Below, in pieces: positions 31,397 through 40,168 of a stretch of DNA of 41,276 nt (the stretch's first letter is position 1; every line of letters begins with the position of its first letter). This DNA is from an uncultured Clostridia bacterium (GTDB lineage: Bacteria; Bacillota; Clostridia; Oscillospirales; Acutalibacteraceae). The position numbers were made by a program, and so were the translations under genes. The notes under the pieces are model-generated. The model was not told where the DNA came from, did not search any database, and was given only the letters and a program-made list of their open reading frames with translations. Location of the stretch: positions 1 through 41,276 of the forward strand of contig CAMFBH010000016.1 in the NCBI GenBank assembly GCA_945948515.1. Direction: 5' to 3'.

Positions 31397-34300
31397 TTAA
31401 AATAAAGAAATTTGATTGCTTTCGGGCATATTTCCGAGAGCACCGGCTTCCTTTAATGAATCAACAACGGATTTTCCTATTTTTGCTCTTGCCATAAGGT
31501 CATCGCAGGAAATAAACTCTCCATTTCCGTCATTTACAGCTTTTGCAATGCTTTCAGCCGCATTTTCACCTACGCCGTCGATGGCATTAAAAGGAAGCCG
31601 TATTTTTCCATCCTCAATTCGGTAAACCCTTTCATCGGATTTATAAATATCAACCGGAAGAAATTCAAAGCCTCGTGCAAGCATTTCAACAACAATCTGC
31701 AAAACACCGTAGGTATCCTTTTCCTTGGCGCTCGCATCATTACCCTTAAGCTTAATTTCATTCATTCTTGCTTTAACGGCAGCTTTTCCCTTAACTGCCG
31801 CAACGGCATCAAGGTCTCCGCCGCGAACTGTGAAAAATGCACTGTAATATTCAAGCGGATAATAAATCTTATACCAGCCGAGTCTTAAAGCCGCAATAAC
31901 ATATGCGGCGGCATGTGCCTTCGGGAACATATATTTAATTTTCAAGCATGAATCTATGTACCACTGCTCTACTCCGCATTCCTTCATAGCATCAATATGC
32001 TCTTGGGTTAACAGTTTAGGTGCCTTACCCTTTCTTGTTATCTCCATAATTTGGAAGCACATTTTATTTGTGAGCGGCGGCTCTTTTCCCGTATTCTTTT
32101 TATATGCCTGTGCTTTATGCATAAGATAGGTCATAATACCGTCTCGGCATCCTATAACCTCTGATATTGTGCAGGTTCCTGCTTTAATAAGCTCCTGAGC
32201 ATTATCAAGCCAAACATCCGTGCCGTGGGAAAGGCCGGAAATCTGAAGCAAATCCGAAAAAGTTTTCGGCTGTGCTTCAAGAAGCATTCCTATAACAAAG
32301 GGAGTTCCCATTTCAGGTATGGACAAAGTTCCGGTTGGACAGTCTATATCCTCAGGAGAAACGCCGATTGGCTCTGTTGATGTTATCATCTGATACAGCT
32401 TAGGATCACATAAATCTACCTGCATAACGGGAATTCCCGTTGCATCCTCCAAGAATTTATACAAGGTGGGAACATCGTGACCGAGCTCATCAAGCTTAAG
32501 CAATGTATCATGAAGAGCGTTTTTGAAATCGAAATGAGTTGTAAGCGTTCCCTTAGAGGCATCATCTGAGGGATACTGAATAGGAGTGAAATCCTCAACC
32601 TCATATTCACTCGGAACAACTACCATTCCGCCGGGATGCTGACCGGTAGTTCTTTTAATTCCGGTACAGCCAACTGTAAGCCTGTCCTCCTCGGCCCTGC
32701 TAACCTTCATTCCGTGTTCTTCAAGATAATTTTTAACATAACCATAGGCGGTTTTATCTGCAACGGTTGATGTTGTACCCGCTTTAAATACATGTGTTTT
32801 ACCGAAAAGCTCTTCGGTAAATCTATGACTTTGCGACTGAAAATCGCCCGAGAAGTTAAGGTCGATATCGGGCTCCTTGTCTCCGTCAAATCCGAGGAAG
32901 GTTTCAAACGGAATTTCATGACCGTCTCTAATCATATCAGCTCCACATTTTTCGCACTTCTTAGGCGGAAGGTCAAAGCCTGAGCCAACCGAGCCATCCA
33001 TAATAAACTCGCTGTGCTTACAATCGGGGCAAACATAGTGCGGAGCAAGAGGATTAACCTCTGAAATTCCTGCCATATGAGCAACAAACGACGAGCCAAC
33101 CGAACCACGGGAACCAACAAGATAGCCGTGCTCCTCGGAGTTTTTAACAAGCCTTTTTGCAATTACATATAAAACGGCATAGCCGTGCTTTATGATAGAA
33201 TCAAGCTCCTTTTGAAGCCTTGTTGCAACATATTCGGGAACAGGGTCTCCGTACATTTTCTTAGCTCTTGACCAGCAAATATCTGTTAATTCCTCCTCCG
33301 CTCCGTCAATATGCGGTTGAAATGTTCCGGGCGGAATAGGAACGATATCATCATCTATCATATCTGCAATTTTATTTGTATTAGTTATTACAACCTCTTT
33401 TGCTCTTTCACCTAAATACGAGAAATCGCTGAGCATTTCCTCGGTTGTTTTAAGATATAGAGGCGCTTGGTTATCAGCATCATCAAAGCCTTTACTGCTC
33501 ATAATTATTGCTCTGAATTTTGAATCATGTTCGTTTAGGAAATGAACATCGCCCGTTGCAACAGTAAGCTTTCCGAGCTTATCACCAACAGCAATTATGC
33601 GCCTGTTGATTTCATTTAAATCCTCTTCGGAATTAATATGTTCGAATTGCTCACGGTTTGAACGAATCATAAATTCATTGTTTCCGTTAGGCTGTATTTC
33701 AAGATAATCATAGAAAGAAGCGATTTCCTCAATTCTTTCTTCGCTCTCATTGTTAACAATTGCCTGATAAAGCTCTCCCTGCTCACAGGCAGAGCCGATA
33801 ATTAAACCGTTTCTTGATTCCCTAAGCTTGGATTTCGGAATAAGCGGACGGTTTTTAAAATACTTAATATTCGAGGCGGAAATATGCTTATACAGCACCT
33901 TTCTTCCCTCAAGAGTTTTGATTAAAAGAATAATATGATTTCGCTTAAATTCTTTAAGCTTCATATTCATGAAATCAGGGTAAAGCTCATCATCAACAAG
34001 ATAGCCTTCCATTCCGCAGATAACCTTAATTCCTGAGCTTTTGCCTGCCGCACAGGCTTCGGGAAGAGCCTGAACAACACCATGGTCGGTAATTGCAATT
34101 GCTCTGTGACCCCAATCAGCCGCTTTTTTTACAATATCCTTCGGAGCGCTTATTCCGTCCATCGTTGAAATAGATGTATGGCAATGAAGCTCAACTCTTT
34201 TTTCTTGAGCATCATCGTGTTTTTCATGCTTTTGCACCTTTTCAATGCTGTTGGGAATGAGAACATACTCATTAGAAAATTTATCATACTGATAAGCACC

Positions 34301-35158
34301 GTTAACAATTACGGTTTTTGCTTCGCCGAGAACCTTAATAACACGCTCAATTTTACTGTTTGAATCAAACATTTTGCATGTTATTGAAGTTGTGTAATCG
34401 GTAATGTCAAAGGTGAAAATGGTACTGTCTCCGCGCCTTGTTTTTCTTTCCTCACTTTTGAGAACATCTCCCCAAACTGTTATTATTCCGTCATCGGGAC
34501 TTACATCAATCATATTCTTGGGAAGCTCGCGGATATTTCTTCCGTACAATACCCTTCTGGTGTCGGCATAAAGCGGAAGGGCTCCGAGCATTGTATGAAC
34601 GGTATTTTGTTCTTTTTCTTCTTTTTTCTTTTGTTCAATTTTTTGCTTTTCCTCGGCGGCTTCCTTTACCGCCTTTTCAATATCAAATTCCTGTGTCTCA
34701 ACAAACGAAACAGAATAGCTTTCATCAAACAGAGCATTAATACAGTTTGAAATATCTGTATCAACTTTTTGTGCAAGTAAAACATCTTTTCCGCCGAGCT
34801 TTAAGCTGATAACAATTGTTCCGTTTTGAACCTCACAATCAGCATCATCAAGAAATCCGTTTACAGCGGACTTACCTCTTTTGATTTGACGAACGATTGA
34901 CGGAAGATATTCGGGAGAAAATGTTAAACTGTGATACTTAACACTAAGCTTCACTGACGCTAAATTCAAAGCCTTTTCGAGCTGATGCTTAGCAGAATCA
35001 ACACAGGAAAAGTCTATAAACTCACTTGAGACCAAATCTATTTCAAGCGTTCTTCCCTCTCTTGAAACAGTAAAGCGTACAATTTGGGCGGAGGAAAAAG
35101 CAACTGTTAAATTTTCATCTATGTAGCTGCCGAAGCAATCCGAAAACAAATTTGCCAT
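31397..35158 (-). CDS. polC: DNA polymerase III PolC, apparently without its exonuclease domain
   Basis: PolC is the replicative DNA polymerase of low-GC Firmicutes. This intact 1253-residue frame has the N-terminal domain (1-150), a charged Lys/Glu linker (158-188), the OB domain (about 200-320), the PHP domain with HCH (325-327) and ITDHG (356-360), the zinc module with Cys pairs near 710/713 and 735/738, and the polymerase active site PDIDLNFSG (763-771), followed by TTGQHPGG, QISGLSHGTD and KYMFPKAHAAAY. It ends in the clamp-binding QISLF, like B. subtilis PolC. The roughly 185-residue 3'-5' exonuclease that splits the PHP domain in B. subtilis PolC (1437 residues) is missing: VDDELYPDF (388-396) passes straight into the region aligning after it. 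The start overlaps the ispG stop by one base. Confidence 0.96.
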   Translation of the reverse strand: MANLFSDCFGSYIDENLTVAFSSAQIVRFTVSREGRTLEIDLVSSEFIDFSCVDSAKHQLEKALNLASVKLSVKYHSLTFSPEYLPSIVRQIKRGKSAVNGFLDDADCEVQNGTIVISLKLGGKDVLLAQKVDTDISNCINALFDESYSVSFVETQEFDIEKAVKEAAEEKQKIEQKKKEEKEQNTVHTMLGALPLYADTRRVLYGRNIRELPKNMIDVSPDDGIITVWGDVLKSEERKTRRGDSTIFTFDITDYTTSITCKMFDSNSKIERVIKVLGEAKTVIVNGAYQYDKFSNEYVLIPNSIEKVQKHEKHDDAQEKRVELHCHTSISTMDGISAPKDIVKKAADWGHRAIAITDHGVVQALPEACAAGKSSGIKVICGMEGYLVDDELYPDFMNMKLKEFKRNHIILLIKTLEGRKVLYKHISASNIKYFKNRPLIPKSKLRESRNGLIIGSACEQGELYQAIVNNESEERIEEIASFYDYLEIQPNGNNEFMIRSNREQFEHINSEEDLNEINRRIIAVGDKLGKLTVATGDVHFLNEHDSKFRAIIMSSKGFDDADNQAPLYLKTTEEMLSDFSYLGERAKEVVITNTNKIADMIDDDIVPIPPGTFQPHIDGAEEELTDICWSRAKKMYGDPVPEYVATRLQKELDSIIKHGYAVLYVIAKRLVKNSEEHGYLVGSRGSVGSSFVAHMAGISEVNPLAPHYVCPDCKHSEFIMDGSVGSGFDLPPKKCEKCGADMIRDGHEIPFETFLGFDGDKEPDIDLNFSGDFQSQSHRFTEELFGKTHVFKAGTTSTVADKTAYGYVKNYLEEHGMKVSRAEEDRLTVGCTGIKRTTGQHPGGMVVVPSEYEVEDFTPIQYPSDDASKGTLTTHFDFKNALHDTLLKLDELGHDVPTLYKFLEDATGIPVMQVDLCDPKLYQMITSTEPIGVSPEDIDCPTGTLSIPEMGTPFVIGMLLEAQPKTFSDLLQISGLSHGTDVWLDNAQELIKAGTCTISEVIGCRDGIMTYLMHKAQAYKKNTGKEPPLTNKMCFQIMEITRKGKAPKLLTQEHIDAMKECGVEQWYIDSCLKIKYMFPKAHAAAYVIAALRLGWYKIYYPLEYYSAFFTVRGGDLDAVAAVKGKAAVKARMNEIKLKGNDASAKEKDTYGVLQIVVEMLARGFEFLPVDIYKSDERVYRIEDGKIRLPFNAIDGVGENAAESIAKAVNDGNGEFISCDDLMARAKIGKSVVDSLKEAGALGNMPESNQISLF

Positions 35159-36210
35159 TATAATTTATCTATCTCTTTCATTAATTCATCAAGTAATTCT
35201 TCTTCTTTAACTTTTCTGAGGATTTCTCCCTTTTTAAATATAAGTCCGCAGCCGTCACCGCCTGCAATACCTATATCGGCTTCCTTTGCCTCTCCGGGAC
35301 CGTTAACAATACAGCCCATAACTGCAACCTTAATCGGCTTTTTGCAATCCTTAAGTCGCTCCTCAACCTTTGAAGCAAGACCGACAAGATCAATCCTTGT
35401 TCTTCCGCAGGTAGGACAGGATATCAAATACGGAGAATCATTTTTCATATTCAAAGCCTTTAGAATATCAAACGCCGCATAAACCTCTTTAACAGGGTCA
35501 TCGGTAAGGCTGACACGAATTGTATCGCCAATTCCGCGGGCAAGAAGAGAGCCTATTCCTATTGAGCTTTTAATAATTCCCATTCTCTCGGTTCCCGCTT
35601 CGGTAACACCGAGATGAAGCGGATAATTGCAGCTTTCAGCAGCAAGCTCATAGGCTTCAATCATTGTTTTAACATTTGAAGATTTTATAGAAATAACAAT
35701 ATTATCAAAATCAAATTTTTCAAGCAACGAAGCGTGGTACATTGCCGATTCAACCATCGCTTCGGGAGTAGGAGAGCCGTATTTTTCAAGAATGCTTTTT
35801 TCGAGTGAGCCGCTGTTGACACCGATTCTTATCGGAATCTCATTTTGATTGCATATATCTGCAACGGCCTTCACTCTATCCTCGGAGCCGATATTTCCGG
35901 GATTTATTCTAATTTTGTCTATTCCTCTTTCGGCAGCTCCAATGGCTAGTCTGTAATCAAAATGAATATCTGCAACAAGCGGAGTATCAACTGCATTTTT
36001 AATCGGTTCAATCAGCGACAAAGCCGCCTCGTCCGGAACAGCAAAGCGTATAACATCACAGCCTGCCGCCGCAAGCCTTTTTGCCTGTTCAACAGAACCC
36101 TGAATATCTGTTGACGGAATATTGAGCATGCTCTGAACAAGAATATCGGAATCACCGCCGATAGCTTTATTTCCGAGCTTAATCTTTTTTGAAATTCTTT
36201 TTGAATACAT
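35158..36210 (-). CDS. ispG: 4-hydroxy-3-methylbut-2-enyl diphosphate synthase IspG
   Basis: IspG is the [4Fe-4S] enzyme that turns methylerythritol cyclodiphosphate into HMBPP in the MEP isoprenoid pathway. The 350-residue product is the short bacterial form: a TIM-barrel with VADIHFDYRLA and KIRINPGNIG, then the cluster domain with C265 and C268 in SCPTCGRT, C300 in VMGCIVNGPGE and the catalytic E307. It lies between rseP (four bases upstream) and polC (one-base overlap). With dxr in the same unit and uppS at its head, isoprenoid supply and its use in cell-wall lipid carrier synthesis are encoded together. Confidence 0.97.
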   Translation of the reverse strand: MYSKRISKKIKLGNKAIGGDSDILVQSMLNIPSTDIQGSVEQAKRLAAAGCDVIRFAVPDEAALSLIEPIKNAVDTPLVADIHFDYRLAIGAAERGIDKIRINPGNIGSEDRVKAVADICNQNEIPIRIGVNSGSLEKSILEKYGSPTPEAMVESAMYHASLLEKFDFDNIVISIKSSNVKTMIEAYELAAESCNYPLHLGVTEAGTERMGIIKSSIGIGSLLARGIGDTIRVSLTDDPVKEVYAAFDILKALNMKNDSPYLISCPTCGRTRIDLVGLASKVEERLKDCKKPIKVAVMGCIVNGPGEAKEADIGIAGGDGCGLIFKKGEILRKVKEEELLDELMKEIDKL

Positions 36211-36214
36211 AAAA

Positions 36215-37261
36215 TCACCTAAACAATTTTGTTATATCGCTAAAAGTTATAACAGCCATTAATCCTAAAAGTAAAACCAAGCCGACAGAGTTAATTATCC
36301 ATTCGTATTTTTCGGGAAGCTTTTTCTTAAATATTCCTTCAAACACAAGCAGGAACAATCTCCAGCCGTCAAGCGCAGGAATCGGGAAAAGGTTGAAAAG
36401 TCCAACATTTACCGTGATGAGTGCCATAATTCTCAATACAGAACGCATTGAAATCTTTACAGCCTCGGAAACGATTGAAACAGCGCCGACAGGTCCGCTC
36501 AAATCATTGAGCCCATACTGACCGCTGAATATATCGTGAACGGAAAGGAACACCATTCGTGTATATGAAATAAATTCCGTTACGGCGGATTTTAATACCC
36601 GTGCAGGTGTTTTCTCCTTGCCGTATAGCCAAAAATCCATCCTGACATATTTTTTTCCTTCGTATTTCTCGGTATCAAATTTAACACCTTTAAGAAAAAC
36701 CTCTTTGCCGTTTCTTATAACTGTTATATCCAGCTTATCATCAAAGCTTCTTGAAAGACCCGTAGTAACATCGGTAGAGGTAAACACGCGCATACCGTCT
36801 ATTGAAGTAATTACATCACCTTTTTGAAGACCGTATGAGGAACTAACTGAATTTTCATCAAACTTTGCAACCTGTGTTGTTCCCACAAGGCTCTGTGATG
36901 AAACAATTATCAAAACAATTAAAAAGCCTAAAATCAAATTCATAATTGCTCCGGCGGCAATAACAAAAATCCTTTGAAGAACACTTTTATTTGAAAGCGC
37001 ATTCTCACTATCGGACTCCTCGTCCTCACCTACCATTGAGCAGTAACCGCCGATTAAAAACCAGCGAAGCGAATACTTTGTTTTTTTGCCTTGTATTGAA
37101 AATACCTTCGGACCCATTCCGATAGAGAATTCCTCAACATCAACCTTCATAAGTCTTGCGGCAAAAAAATGACCCGCTTCATGAATTATTATAATCACTT
37201 CAAAAAAAGCAACTGCAATTAAAATAGGATACACAGATTGCCAAATAGAATTCAAACTCAC
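36215..37261 (-). CDS. rseP: Site-2 intramembrane zinc protease RseP/RasP
   Basis: RseP/RasP cleaves membrane-embedded segments of anti-sigma factors, signal-peptide remnants and FtsL in Firmicutes. The 348-residue product has HEAGH (27-31) in its first membrane helix, YSLRWFLIGGYCSM, a membrane segment near 92-115, a PDZ domain (about 120-205) and the C-terminal metal-ligand region NLFPIPALDGWRLF, with D298. The usual family sequence there is LDGGR; here the second glycine is tryptophan. The start is GTG 37261, with GAGG seven bases upstream, overlapping the dxr stop by four bases (GTGA). The dxr-rseP-ispG order is conserved in Clostridia. Confidence 0.94.
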   Translation of the reverse strand: MSLNSIWQSVYPILIAVAFFEVIIIIHEAGHFFAARLMKVDVEEFSIGMGPKVFSIQGKKTKYSLRWFLIGGYCSMVGEDEESDSENALSNKSVLQRIFVIAAGAIMNLILGFLIVLIIVSSQSLVGTTQVAKFDENSVSSSYGLQKGDVITSIDGMRVFTSTDVTTGLSRSFDDKLDITVIRNGKEVFLKGVKFDTEKYEGKKYVRMDFWLYGKEKTPARVLKSAVTEFISYTRMVFLSVHDIFSGQYGLNDLSGPVGAVSIVSEAVKISMRSVLRIMALITVNVGLFNLFPIPALDGWRLFLLVFEGIFKKKLPEKYEWIINSVGLVLLLGLMAVITFSDITKLFR

Positions 37262-38403
37262 TTAACCGCCTCAGTTACAAATTCTCTTGCTTTTCTGTCT
37301 GCTTCAAGAACATCGTCAAGAGTAAAATCATTTTTATTATCGGCATTTTTCATTGCCTCATCATTAAGATATGCAATATCCGTAAATTTAATTTTACCAT
37401 TCAGGAAAAGGCGAACGCTTTCTTCGTTTGCACCGTTTGCCGCGGCAGGATGAAGTCCGCCGAGAGTAATTGCTCTTTTGCACACATCTATACATTTGAA
37501 GGTTTCATAATCGGGCTCATAGAAGGAAAGGTTTCCGTAATCGGCAAGGCTTAGCTCCTTAACAGGGCTTTCCAGCCTTTCGGGATAGGTTAACGCATAC
37601 TGAATGGGAATTCTCATATCGGGAACACCAAGCTGAGCGATAACTGAATTATCTTTATAAACTATTGCAGAGTGAACCACGCTTTCGCGATGCACAACAA
37701 TTTCAATGTCGTCACATGGCAAATCAAAAAGCCATTTTGCCTCAATAAATTCAAGCCCCTTATTCATCATTGAAGCAGAATCTATGGTGATTTTTGCTCC
37801 CATATCCCAATTAGGATGCTTCAAAGCATCTGCGGCAGTAACATTTTCAAGCTCCGAAAGCTTTTTTCCAAAGAATGGACCGCCCGAAGCGGTAAGAATT
37901 ATTTTTTTAACAGCCGACTTTCTCGGAGAGCCCTGCATTGCCTGAAAAATTGCAGAATGCTCACTGTCAACAGGTATAATTGATACACCGTTTTCCTTTG
38001 CACAGTTTGTTACAAGATGACCTCCTGCAACGAGCGTTTCCTTGTTTGCAAGGGCTATTGTCTTTTTCGCTTTAATAGCTTCAAGAGTGGGTAAAAGTCC
38101 TACCATTCCTACAACAGAATTAAGAACAGTGTCCGCATTTGAATATGTTGCACACTCAATAAGTCCGTTCATGCCGGAAACAACCTTAGTGTTTGTGTCC
38201 GAAATTTTTAACTTTAAATCCTTTGCGGAATTTTCATTCATCAGGCAAACAAGCTCTGGTTTGAATTCCCTTACCTGCTGTTCCATTAAATCAACATTTG
38301 AGTTCGCACTTAGGCATTTTACGAAGTAGCCGTGCATTCTTGCAACATCAAGGGTTTGCGTTCCTATTGAGCCTGTTGAACCAAGTAAAGATATATTTTT
38401 CAT
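37258..38403 (-). CDS. dxr: 1-deoxy-D-xylulose 5-phosphate reductoisomerase
   Basis: Dxr makes methylerythritol phosphate, the first committed step of the MEP pathway, and is the target of fosmidomycin. The 381-residue product has the NADPH loop GSTGSIGTQTLDV, ALANKETLVAGG, PVDSEHSAIFQ (metal and substrate residues), LTASGGPF, and the LEFIEAKWLFD and PDMRIPIQYALTYPER segments. I start at ATG 38403 with AGGTG six bases upstream; a GTG three codons before is less likely. It follows cdsA by 17 bases and overlaps rseP. Confidence 0.97.
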   Translation of the reverse strand: MKNISLLGSTGSIGTQTLDVARMHGYFVKCLSANSNVDLMEQQVREFKPELVCLMNENSAKDLKLKISDTNTKVVSGMNGLIECATYSNADTVLNSVVGMVGLLPTLEAIKAKKTIALANKETLVAGGHLVTNCAKENGVSIIPVDSEHSAIFQAMQGSPRKSAVKKIILTASGGPFFGKKLSELENVTAADALKHPNWDMGAKITIDSASMMNKGLEFIEAKWLFDLPCDDIEIVVHRESVVHSAIVYKDNSVIAQLGVPDMRIPIQYALTYPERLESPVKELSLADYGNLSFYEPDYETFKCIDVCKRAITLGGLHPAAANGANEESVRLFLNGKIKFTDIAYLNDEAMKNADNKNDFTLDDVLEADRKAREFVTEAVK

Positions 38404-38420
38404 AATTATCACCTAAAATA

Positions 38421-39290
38421 TTAACTGAAAAATGCAAGCGTTAAAGCATAGGTTGCGCTGAGAGTGAATAGAGATGAATCAAATCTGTCCATAACACCGC
38501 CGTGGCCGGGGAAAATTTTACCGAAATCTTTTACAGAAAAATTTCTTTTAAGAACAGAAGCTGTTAAATCGCCCATCATTCCGAGAATTGAAATCGGAAG
38601 AGCAAAGCACATTAATACAATTATTGAGTCCTTGGAGATGGGCGCGTTTGCAAATTTATTATAGAGAAGAATTGCAACAAAATTAAGAATTAAACTAAAT
38701 ACAACTCCGCCTACCGCACCCTCAACTGTTTTCTTTGGACTGATATTGGGCGACATTTTATGCTTACCGAATGCCATGCCGGCAAGCTGTGCTCCGCTAT
38801 CGGTAGCAAGAGCGCAAATAAGTGCGAAGAATATTAAATAAATTCCAAACTGAGAGCGGTAACCCTGCAAATCTCTTAAACGAACAAGAATTGAAAATAC
38901 ATACGGTACAAATATGCTTGCAACAATACTAACTGCAACATCCTCAAACTTTGTGTGGCTGTAGCCTTTAAGCATTGCAAGGAAAAAAGCAAGGCATATA
39001 ACAATTATGTAAACAGTTTGTGGAACGGCTCCGATAACGCTCTGCCATTTTTCTGTGGAGACAACAGGTTCAAGGCATGATGGATTTGAAAAGAAAGGTA
39101 TAATTGCGGAAGCTACTGTGCCCGTAATTATTATAAATTTGTTTGAAACCTTAGCACATCTCATTATTTCATTTGAAGCAACAGCACTCAGAAAAGCAAC
39201 AACAATAACAAGTGCAGGTGTATAAATCTGCCAAACCACCAATGCAAGAACCGCAAGCAAAACGGCAGCAGTAATAACTCTTGTTTTCAT
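38421..39290 (-). CDS. cdsA: Phosphatidate cytidylyltransferase (CDP-diglyceride synthase)
   Basis: CdsA activates phosphatidic acid with CTP to CDP-diacylglycerol, the precursor of bacterial phospholipids. The 289-residue product has about seven or eight membrane segments and, near the C terminus, the full CDS signature: SVLKRNFSVKDFGKIFPGHG, then GVMDRFDS, including the paired aspartates that bind metal. TDSGAQLAGMAFGKHKMSPNISPKKTVEG, cited as GKHKMSPNISPKKTVEG, is also typical. GGAGGAT before the ATG contains the uppS stop codon, so the genes are closely coupled. Confidence 0.97.
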   Translation of the reverse strand: MKTRVITAAVLLAVLALVVWQIYTPALVIVVAFLSAVASNEIMRCAKVSNKFIIITGTVASAIIPFFSNPSCLEPVVSTEKWQSVIGAVPQTVYIIVICLAFFLAMLKGYSHTKFEDVAVSIVASIFVPYVFSILVRLRDLQGYRSQFGIYLIFFALICALATDSGAQLAGMAFGKHKMSPNISPKKTVEGAVGGVVFSLILNFVAILLYNKFANAPISKDSIIVLMCFALPISILGMMGDLTASVLKRNFSVKDFGKIFPGHGGVMDRFDSSLFTLSATYALTLAFFS

Positions 39291-39293
39291 ATT

Positions 39294-40034
39294 CTATCCT
39301 CCGAAACGCCTGTTTCTGTTTTCAAATTCGGTAAGAGCTTTGTATAAATCTTCTCTTTTAAAATCAGGCCATAAAACATCACTGTAATAAAATTCACTGT
39401 AAGCAGCTTGCCACAGAAGGAAATTTGATAATCTTTCCTCGCCGCTCGGTCGAATTATTAAATCGGCATCCGGCGCTTCGCTGGTATAAATCCTGCTTGA
39501 GATACTGGCCTCGGTCAATTCATCAATGCTTTTTCCGTTTTTAACATCTTCACAAATTTCTTTAACAGCATGAAGTATCTCCTGCCTGCCGCCGTAATTA
39601 ATTGCAAGGAAAATTGTAGTTCCCGTGTGAGAAGCAGTTTTTTCTTCAGCCTCGTTCATTAAGTCAAGGAGTTCTTGGGAAATGCCGTCTTTTTCGCCTA
39701 TGAACTTTATTTTCATATTTTCGCTTTCTTCAAAATTAGCCTTGGCATCAAGAAGATAGCTTTTAAAAAGCGACATTAAAGTGTCAACCTCGCTTTTGGG
39801 TCTGCGCCAGTTTTCGGTTGAAAAAGCATAAAAGGTTACATACGGAATACCGATTTCACCGCAGGCGTGAGAAATATCTCTGAAAACCTCTGCACCCGCT
39901 TTATGACCTGCCGTTCTGACAAGACCGCGTTTTTTCGCCCATCTGCCGTTACCGTCCATAATAATTCCGAGATGATTGGGAAGAACATCAAATTTAACAT
40001 TTGACGAATCTTTCTTCTTTGAAAAAATAGCCAT
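39294..40034 (-). CDS. uppS: Undecaprenyl diphosphate synthase (isoprenyl transferase)
   Basis: UppS extends farnesyl diphosphate with isopentenyl units in cis configuration to undecaprenyl diphosphate, the lipid carrier of peptidoglycan. The 246-residue product has the catalytic IMDGNGRWAKKRG (D27), TFYAFSTENWRRP, INYGGRQEI and the C-terminal RPSGEERLSNFLLWQ with LWPDF, all standard. AAAGGAG precedes the ATG. It is first in the uppS-cdsA-dxr-rseP-ispG-polC unit, 134 bases after frr, with its own promoter in the gap. Confidence 0.97.
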   Translation of the reverse strand: MAIFSKKKDSSNVKFDVLPNHLGIIMDGNGRWAKKRGLVRTAGHKAGAEVFRDISHACGEIGIPYVTFYAFSTENWRRPKSEVDTLMSLFKSYLLDAKANFEESENMKIKFIGEKDGISQELLDLMNEAEEKTASHTGTTIFLAINYGGRQEILHAVKEICEDVKNGKSIDELTEASISSRIYTSEAPDADLIIRPSGEERLSNFLLWQAAYSEFYYSDVLWPDFKREDLYKALTEFENRNRRFGG

Positions 40035-40109
40035 TGCTCACAGCTCCTTTCTTATATAAAAGCTGAAAATCTCATTGATTACATCCGAGTAAATACTCCC
40101 CGAAAAACA

Positions 40110-40138
40110 GTTATAGGGGGCAACCGAAAAACACTCAA
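40110..40138 (-). promoter_or_regulatory. Promoter for uppS-cdsA-dxr-rseP-ispG-polC
   Basis: On the minus strand TTGAGT (40138-40133) and TATAAC (40115-40110) are separated by exactly 17 bases, about 75 bases upstream of uppS. Confidence 0.65.
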
Positions 40139-40156
40139 TTTTTCTGCACTGCCCCC
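40116..40156 (-). promoter_or_regulatory. GC-rich hairpin overlapping the uppS promoter
   Basis: GGGGGCA (40116-40122) pairs with TGCCCCC (40150-40156), with an inner GAAAAA/TTTTTC pairing. The stem covers the -35 and spacer of the uppS promoter and starts 12 bases after the frr stop. A T run follows only after a gap of 8 bases on the minus strand, so it is at most a weak terminator. Confidence 0.55.
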
Positions 40157-40168
40157 GAAAATATTAAA

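Noticed and set aside
31397-35158. PolC as a frameshifted or broken gene
   Set aside because: The frame is continuous, alignment before and after the missing domain is in register, and all polymerase motifs are present, so a domain loss is the better reading.
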